Assembly: GCA_044228245.1 (NCBI GenBank)
Contig: JBGAVG010000001.1
Coordinates: forward strand, 372,001 to 436,000
Length of the DNA: 64,000 nt
Source: Methylotenera_A sp044228245
GTDB lineage: Bacteria > Pseudomonadota > Gammaproteobacteria > Burkholderiales > Methylophilaceae
Reading direction: 5' to 3'
Both the position numbers and the translations under genes were made by a program. The notes beneath the pieces are model-generated. The model did no database searches. It was not told where the DNA came from and saw only the letters and a program-made list of their open reading frames with translations. Each line of letters starts with the position of its first letter. The first letter of the stretch is position 1. Positions 58,817 to 64,000 of the stretch are shown one piece after another.

Positions 58817-61045
58817 TTAAAATTCTAAAGGGTCAATATCCAGGCTCCAACGAATTTTTGCAGCAATTGGCAATTCGCGGCATTGTGGCATCCAAACCCT
58901 TAACAGCCGCTGCAAAGCTCCACGGCTATTAGCTTGCAGCAATAGTTGCCCGCGCTCCATACCTTTCAAACGCTCCATCTGCGGGCGAACCGGGTCGTAA
59001 ATCATCACCTCATGCTTTAAATGATTTGTAAGTAATTCACGCGCCAGATTCCCCGCTTTACTTAAAAATTGCTGTACTTGGCTAAAATCATTCGCCTCGG
59101 CCCGCAGCAATGCAAAATAGCTCGCGGGTGGAAACTGCATCACTTGGCGTTCTTGCAATAATTCGTTGGCAAAACTCACGTAATCCTGACTGCGTAGCGC
59201 ATGGAATAAGGCATGTTGCGGAAAAGCGGTTTGTATCAACACTTCGCCCGCCTTTTCGGCACGCCCCGCGCGGCCAGAAACCTGCATCAATTGTGCAAAT
59301 AATCGTTCGCTGGCACGAAAATCCGGGCTATATAAGGCGCTATCGGTATCAATCACACCAACCAAAGTGAGATGCGGAAAGTCATGGCCTTTGGCCAGCA
59401 TCTGCGTACCTACCAAGATATCGATTTCTTGGTTGTGCACTTTGGTTAATATATCCGTAAGCGCGTCCTTGCTGCGCATGCTGTCGCGGTCGACGCGCGC
59501 GATACGCGCTGTTGGAAACAGGTTTTGCAAGGCTTGTTCTAAACGCTGCGTGGCTTGTCCGGCCGGATGCAAATCCGCATTGCCACAGCTAGGGCATTGC
59601 AGGGGGATTTTTTGCTCATGCCCGCAATGATGGCACTTAAGCCGTTTTTGGCTTAAATGTACGACCATCCGCGCCGAACAGCGCATACAGGGCGCAACCC
59701 ACTGGCAGGCATTGCAATGCAGCACCGGGGCATAACCACGCCGATTGATAAACAGCAGACTCTGCTCGCCACGCGATAAACGCTCGCGCATGGCATTGAC
59801 TAATATTGGCGATAAACCATTTTCCGTGGGCGATTTTGCGGTATCAATACAAAAAATATTGGGCAACGCCGCATTTTCAACTGCACGCTGGTTAAGGCTT
59901 AGCAAGCCATATTGCTGCTTTTGGGCATTATGGCCGCTTGTTGCGTTAAACCAAGTTTCCAGTGACGGCGTCGCACTGCCCAACACAATGGGGATATTCA
60001 GTTGCTTGGCGCGCACCATCGCTACATCGCGTGCGTGATAACGCATGCCATCCTGCTGCTTGTAAGAGCTATCATGCTCTTCATCCATCACGATTAATTT
60101 CAGATGCGGCATCGGCGTAAACACGCTCAGGCGTGTGCCAATCACAATTTTGGCTGCACCCGTGCTGGCCGCTTGCCAGTTTTGTAAGCGCTCACTCTCG
60201 CTTAAATTACTGTGCAGCGTAATTAAAGGATGTTGCGATAAGCGGCTTCTGAAGCGCGCCTCCAGCTGCGGCGTTAAATTGATTTCCGGCACCAGTACCA
60301 GTGCCTGCGCATTCTTCTCACTTAATATTTTTTGTAAAATCTGAATATAAACTTCGGTTTTACCGCTACCGGTAATGCCATGTAGTAGCCACGGTTTAAA
60401 CTGGTGAGTAAGTGCTAACACGCTTTCTATCGCATGATTTTGCTCATCATTGAGTTGCGGCTCGACAGATGATGTTGGCAATGATGCCTTTACCGCTACA
60501 ACTTCTTGCTCATCTACTATGCCTAGATTTTTGAGTTCTAAAATCGCTTTTCGCCATCCAGAAGAGACAAAAGCAAGGTCGCCAGAGGCCAATACCGGCG
60601 AGCTCTGCAGGGCAGCTACAATTCGGTGTAAAAGCACTTTTTTTGCAGAGATTTGGCTAATATCCGCATTTGGATGTAATGAATAGGCAAACGCTTTGCG
60701 CGAAACTGCCGGCTTAAGCTGGCGCAAACGCAATGGCAGTGAAGAAATTAGCGCCTGCCCGAGCGGATAATGATAATAATCAGCACAAAATTTCAGCAAT
60801 TTGAAAGTATCATTATCAAACACCACATCTTCAAATACATGGCTGACCGACTTTAATTTTTCGATTGGATAATCTGAAGTTTGTTTAACTTCCAACACTA
60901 CACCCACCAAATTTCTACCCGCAAACGGCACCACAACACGGTTACCAATATGCGCAACAAAACCGCCGCTAAGATAATCGAATGTACGATTCAGCGGTAC
61001 GTCGAGCGCAATATTGAAAATGGCCTGAGATAAATTTCGTGACAT
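58817..61045 (-). CDS. priA: Primosomal protein N' (replication restart helicase PriA)
   Basis: 742 residues. A DNA helicase reloading the replisome at stalled forks. N-terminal DNA-binding part (FDYLSGGFVAHIGNRVVVPF), Walker A GITGSGKTEVY, DEEH box (MDEEHDSSYKQQDGMRYHAR), and the eight-cysteine zinc-binding insert (CNACQWVAPCMRCS; CHHCGHEQ; CPSCGNAD). Helicase motif V/VI as VGTQMLAKGHDFPHL and QVSGRAGRAEKAGEV. Divergent from argS, 57 bp apart. Confidence 0.96.
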   Translation of the reverse strand: MSRNLSQAIFNIALDVPLNRTFDYLSGGFVAHIGNRVVVPFAGRNLVGVVLEVKQTSDYPIEKLKSVSHVFEDVVFDNDTFKLLKFCADYYHYPLGQALISSLPLRLRQLKPAVSRKAFAYSLHPNADISQISAKKVLLHRIVAALQSSPVLASGDLAFVSSGWRKAILELKNLGIVDEQEVVAVKASLPTSSVEPQLNDEQNHAIESVLALTHQFKPWLLHGITGSGKTEVYIQILQKILSEKNAQALVLVPEINLTPQLEARFRSRLSQHPLITLHSNLSESERLQNWQAASTGAAKIVIGTRLSVFTPMPHLKLIVMDEEHDSSYKQQDGMRYHARDVAMVRAKQLNIPIVLGSATPSLETWFNATSGHNAQKQQYGLLSLNQRAVENAALPNIFCIDTAKSPTENGLSPILVNAMRERLSRGEQSLLFINRRGYAPVLHCNACQWVAPCMRCSARMVVHLSQKRLKCHHCGHEQKIPLQCPSCGNADLHPAGQATQRLEQALQNLFPTARIARVDRDSMRSKDALTDILTKVHNQEIDILVGTQMLAKGHDFPHLTLVGVIDTDSALYSPDFRASERLFAQLMQVSGRAGRAEKAGEVLIQTAFPQHALFHALRSQDYVSFANELLQERQVMQFPPASYFALLRAEANDFSQVQQFLSKAGNLARELLTNHLKHEVMIYDPVRPQMERLKGMERGQLLLQANSRGALQRLLRVWMPQCRELPIAAKIRWSLDIDPLEF

Positions 61046-61102
61046 AAAAAAGTTATAGGTGAGTCTGATGCCTGCTTAGGTTAAAATACTGCTTTTGTAA
61101 TA

Positions 61103-62773
61103 TTGACGATTATTTTGAAAGCTCACATTACCGATTTACTCGTTCGCGCCGCTAATCACTTGGGTGCAGATGTCTCACAAACAAACATTGTACTAGAGCG
61201 CCCAAAATCTGCAGAACATGGCGATTTTGCTACCAACCTGGCTATGATGCTCGCCAAACCATTGCGGCAAAATCCCCGCGAGATTGCTACAAGTTTAATC
61301 AAAGCGCTGCCTCAAAGCGAATATATCGCAAAAGTAGAAATTGCGGGTGCCGGCTTTATCAATTTCTTTTTAAACGCGCAATCTAAACAAACTGTTGTAA
61401 CCGATATTTTGCAGCAAGGTGCTCAATTCGGGCGCAACAATAGCGGTAAAGGCAAAAAAGTTCAGGTGGAATTTGTCTCTGCCAACCCCACAGGTCCACT
61501 CCACGTCGGTCATGGCCGAGGTGCGGCAGTAGGTGATTGCCTGGCGCGCTTATTAGAAGCCACTGGCTGGGATGTTACGCGCGAGTTTTATTACAACGAC
61601 GCAGGCGCACAAATTGATAATCTCACTGTTTCTGTGCTGGCGCGCTGCAAAGGCATTTCGACCGGCCACGCGAGCTTTCCAGAAAATGGATACCGCGGCG
61701 AATATATCAATGACATTGCGGCAGCCTATTTAACCAAACACACCGTTGTCGCAGACGACGTTGAGGTGACAGCCAGTGGCGACATAAACGATCTGGAATC
61801 CATGCGTGCCTTTGCTGTTGCGTATTTACGCCACGAGCAGGACTTAGACTTGAAAGCGTTTCAAATTAAATTTGACGCGTTTTCACTGGAAAGCGCGCTT
61901 TATGCAGAAGGCAAGGTTGAGCAAACCGTGCAGGCGTTGATCAACAGCGGCCACACTTACGAGCAGAATAATGCACTTTGGCTTAAAACCACAGATTTTG
62001 GCGACGATAAAGACCGCGTCATGCGTAAAAGTGAGGGCGGTTACACATATTTTGTGCCAGATGTCGCTTACCACGCAGAAAAATGGGAACGCGGCTTTGT
62101 CCGTGTGATTAACGAGCAGGGCGCCGATCACCACAGCACCATTACCCGCGTCCGTGCCGGCTTGCAGGCGCTTGATATGGGCATTCCAAAAGGCTGGCCC
62201 GATTACGTGCTGCACCAGATGGTCACCGTCATGCGCAGCGGCGAAGAGGTTAAACTCTCGAAGCGTGCAGGCAGCTATGTAACTTTGCGCGATTTAATCG
62301 ATGAAGTTGGCTGCGATGCCACGCGTTATTTCCTTGCTGCAAGACGTGCCGATTCGCAGTTAGTGTTTGATATTGACCTGGCGCGCGCGCAAACGAATGA
62401 CAACCCGGTGTATTACATTCAGTATGCCCACGCGCGTATTTGCAGCGTATTAACTCAGTGGGGCGGTGATGTATCCAGCTTAAAATCGGTGAACTTAAGC
62501 CCGCTCAACATGCCAAACGAGGCAAAATTGATGCAGCGTTTGAGCGAGTATCCTGAAGTTGTGAACACAGCCGCCACAGATCTGGCGCCGCACACTATTG
62601 CCAATTACTTAAAAGAATGTGCAAGTGATTTGCATAGCTATTACAATGACACAAAATTTTTAGTGGATGATGCGCCAACCAAACTGGCTCGTTTAGCGTT
62701 AATTGCCGCAACACAGCAAGTGCTAAAAAACGGCCTGAATTTGCTGGGTGTGAGCGCGCCGCAAAAAATGTAA
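61103..62773 (+). CDS. argS: Arginyl-tRNA synthetase
   Basis: 556 residues. Charges tRNA-Arg. HIGH-like motif in SANPTGPLHVGHGRGA, KMSKS-like LSKRAGSYVT, plus YFLAARRADSQLVFDID and the anticodon-binding C-domain (YYIQYAHARICSVL). No ATG precedes the conserved region: the start must be TTG, at 61103 or at 61115 (giving LKAHITDLLVRAA, the better family fit). Followed 14 bp later by the SPOR gene. Confidence 0.93.
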   Translation: MTIILKAHITDLLVRAANHLGADVSQTNIVLERPKSAEHGDFATNLAMMLAKPLRQNPREIATSLIKALPQSEYIAKVEIAGAGFINFFLNAQSKQTVVTDILQQGAQFGRNNSGKGKKVQVEFVSANPTGPLHVGHGRGAAVGDCLARLLEATGWDVTREFYYNDAGAQIDNLTVSVLARCKGISTGHASFPENGYRGEYINDIAAAYLTKHTVVADDVEVTASGDINDLESMRAFAVAYLRHEQDLDLKAFQIKFDAFSLESALYAEGKVEQTVQALINSGHTYEQNNALWLKTTDFGDDKDRVMRKSEGGYTYFVPDVAYHAEKWERGFVRVINEQGADHHSTITRVRAGLQALDMGIPKGWPDYVLHQMVTVMRSGEEVKLSKRAGSYVTLRDLIDEVGCDATRYFLAARRADSQLVFDIDLARAQTNDNPVYYIQYAHARICSVLTQWGGDVSSLKSVNLSPLNMPNEAKLMQRLSEYPEVVNTAATDLAPHTIANYLKECASDLHSYYNDTKFLVDDAPTKLARLALIAATQQVLKNGLNLLGVSAPQKM

Positions 62774-62787
62774 AGCAAGGACGAAAT

Positions 62788-63399
62788 ATGAGCAGAGATT
62801 ACAAACCTACCCAACAAAAAACCAGCCGGAGTAAAGGCAGTCCATTTTTCTCAGGCTTGCTGGTAGGTTTATTGCTGGGCGTTGGCCTGTCTCTTGGGCT
62901 GACGATGTTTATTAAAGGAACCGACAACCCGTTTTCTGACAAAAAAATCAACAGGCCGGCTATCGAAAATCACACAGAAAAGCTGGCCAAAGAAAATATT
63001 GCGGCAGAAAGTGCCTTGCCGCAGGAAGAAGGTCCTGATAGCGCAACTAAGCAGGACAATAAGTTTGATTTTTACACCATTTTGCCGGAAACCGAAAGCA
63101 CGGTAACCGAGCAGGAAATCAAGAATAATTCAAAAACAATTAAAAAAGATAGCTATTTCCTGCAGGTGGGCGCGTTTCCAAGCGAGGCTGATGCGGATAA
63201 CATGAAGGCCAAACTGGCTTTGCAAGGTTTTGAAGCGGTTGTACAGACCGCAACCATTCCGGAAAAAGGCGTTTGGCATCGTGTGCGCGTAGGGCCGTTA
63301 AGCGATATAGCACAAATCAACAAGATTCGTGGCGAACTTACGACCAATGGCTTTAATACCGACCTGATTAAAGTACACACCGAGACAAAGGCCGAGTAA
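62788..63399 (+). CDS. SPOR-domain protein (FtsN-like)
   Basis: 203 residues: short cytoplasmic part, one membrane helix (~24-44, GLLVGLLLGVGLSLGLTMFI), a ~70-residue charged linker, and a SPOR domain at ~125-200 (SYFLQVGAFPSEADADNMKA, VWHRVRVGPLSDIAQINKIR) that binds denuded peptidoglycan at the division site. The layout is that of FtsN or its betaproteobacterial relatives. AAGGA lies 7-8 nt before the ATG. The argS-SPOR-dsbA order is common in betaproteobacteria. Confidence 0.9.
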   Translation: MSRDYKPTQQKTSRSKGSPFFSGLLVGLLLGVGLSLGLTMFIKGTDNPFSDKKINRPAIENHTEKLAKENIAAESALPQEEGPDSATKQDNKFDFYTILPETESTVTEQEIKNNSKTIKKDSYFLQVGAFPSEADADNMKAKLALQGFEAVVQTATIPEKGVWHRVRVGPLSDIAQINKIRGELTTNGFNTDLIKVHTETKAE

Positions 63400-63497
63400 A
63401 AAGGAATTAGTTGTCATCTTTAATTGTCAACTGACGTTAGTAAGCGTGCACTGTGGTTTCACAATAGTATTTTTTACAAAGAAATAAGGAATAAATA

Positions 63498-64000
63498 ATG
63501 AAAAAGTTTTTTGCGATTTTTATGCTTACGTTCGGCGCGTTAACGATGGGCAATGCAGCCCACGCAGACGCCCCCAAACAAGGCGAGCAGTTTGATGTTG
63601 TTGCACAGCCAATTTCTACAGAAAATCCGGCCAAAATTGAAGTGTTGGAGATCTTTTGGTATGGCTGCATTCACTGCTATCAAATGGAAGCGCCCTTAAA
63701 CGCCTGGGTGAAAAAATTGCCAGGCGATGTCTATTTCAAGCGCATGCCTGGCCTGCCTAACCCAAGCTGGGCGCCAATGGCCAAAGCCTTTTACGCGATG
63801 GAAACTTTAGGAGTTGCCGAGAAATTGCATACGCCCTTGTTTGAGGCTGTTCATAAACAAAAAGCCTTGAACCCCACTGACGAAAAAGCAGCGATTGATT
63901 GGGTGACCAAACAAAGTGGGCTGGATAAACTGAAAGTCGAGCAGGCATTCAAATCATTCACTATCAATACCAGCTTAAATCGCGCTGCAATCACTTTTCG
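63498..64000 (+). CDS. dsbA: Thiol:disulfide interchange protein DsbA (3' end cut off)
   Basis: The first 167 codons are here; the gene runs past the window end. Signal peptide MKKFFAIFMLTFGALTMGNA, cleavage near AHAD. Thioredoxin-fold active site C-x-x-C at Cys57 and Cys60 in EIFWYGCIHCYQME. It oxidises cysteines of exported proteins in the periplasm. The central dipeptide is Ile-His where most DsbA have Pro-His. AAGGA stands about 8 nt before the ATG. Confidence 0.92.
   Translation, partial: MKKFFAIFMLTFGALTMGNAAHADAPKQGEQFDVVAQPISTENPAKIEVLEIFWYGCIHCYQMEAPLNAWVKKLPGDVYFKRMPGLPNPSWAPMAKAFYAMETLGVAEKLHTPLFEAVHKQKALNPTDEKAAIDWVTKQSGLDKLKVEQAFKSFTINTSLNRAAITF

Noticed and set aside
1..64000. 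CRISPR array, prophage, insertion sequence or integron
   Set aside because: No regularly spaced repeats, transposase, integrase or phage structural genes were found by reading the translations.

Overview
The window reads as a chromosomal segment of a methylotrophic betaproteobacterium, most likely a Methylophilaceae member near Methylotenera/Methylophilus. This is an inference from gene content: a formaldehyde-activating-enzyme (Fae) paralogue, a quinoprotein-relay metallo-beta-lactamase-fold protein, a split cobalamin-dependent ribonucleotide reductase (nrdJa/nrdJb), and betaproteobacterial-style neighbourhoods (argS-SPOR-dsbA, pcm-tolC). No rRNA, CRISPR array, phage or insertion sequence was seen. 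There is one tRNA, for Gly (CCC).

Layout. 1-3.7 kb: end of a DUF1993 gene, then a very unusual 1094-residue protein with a long charged helix joined to an AsmA-like domain. 4-7.7 kb: an accessory zone of small genes with three copies of a 49-residue protein family (two from a recent-looking tandem duplication, the first behind a sigma-28/FliA-like promoter), a SOUL haem-binding protein, a DUF3617 protein and several copies of a REP-like palindromic repeat. 7.7-10.3 kb: a solitary AT-rich TIR-NTPase gene that looks like an immune effector. 10.3-13.6 kb: nrdJa-nrdJb with a sigma-70 promoter and an NrdR box. 13.6-18.1 kb: waaA facing a minus-strand pcm-tolC-isochorismatase group. 18.2-23.9 kb: an RND efflux operon led by SnoaL-like, TfoX-like and TetR genes, with a 33-bp perfect palindrome lying over its promoter.

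23.9-35 kb is the most interesting part. A sigma-54 response regulator and a membrane histidine kinase stand next to a porin-like protein and a PstS-like binding protein. Then two operons diverge from one intergenic region: PAP2-eptA (lipid A/envelope modification) leftward, and a four-gene set (thermostable-hemolysin/GNAT-like protein, AMP-dependent acyl ligase, haem-oxygenase-like diiron protein, SDR) rightward. Each divergent operon has its own good match to a sigma-54 promoter at the right distance. This suggests a jointly regulated system that makes a small acyl-derived metabolite and alters the envelope.

35-64 kb is mostly housekeeping: thiC behind a TPP riboswitch, a NYN-LOTUS protein, an RsuA/RluF-type pseudouridine synthase, YidB, uppP, a second AsmA protein with internal repeats, mutY, the Fae paralogue, GNAT, DoxX, a quinoprotein-relay hydrolase, cytochrome b561, hemE, gltBD, hemL-thiE-thiD behind tRNA-Gly, priA, argS, a SPOR protein and the 5' part of dsbA (cut by the window end). 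All calls come from reading motifs and layout by eye; no database search was run.
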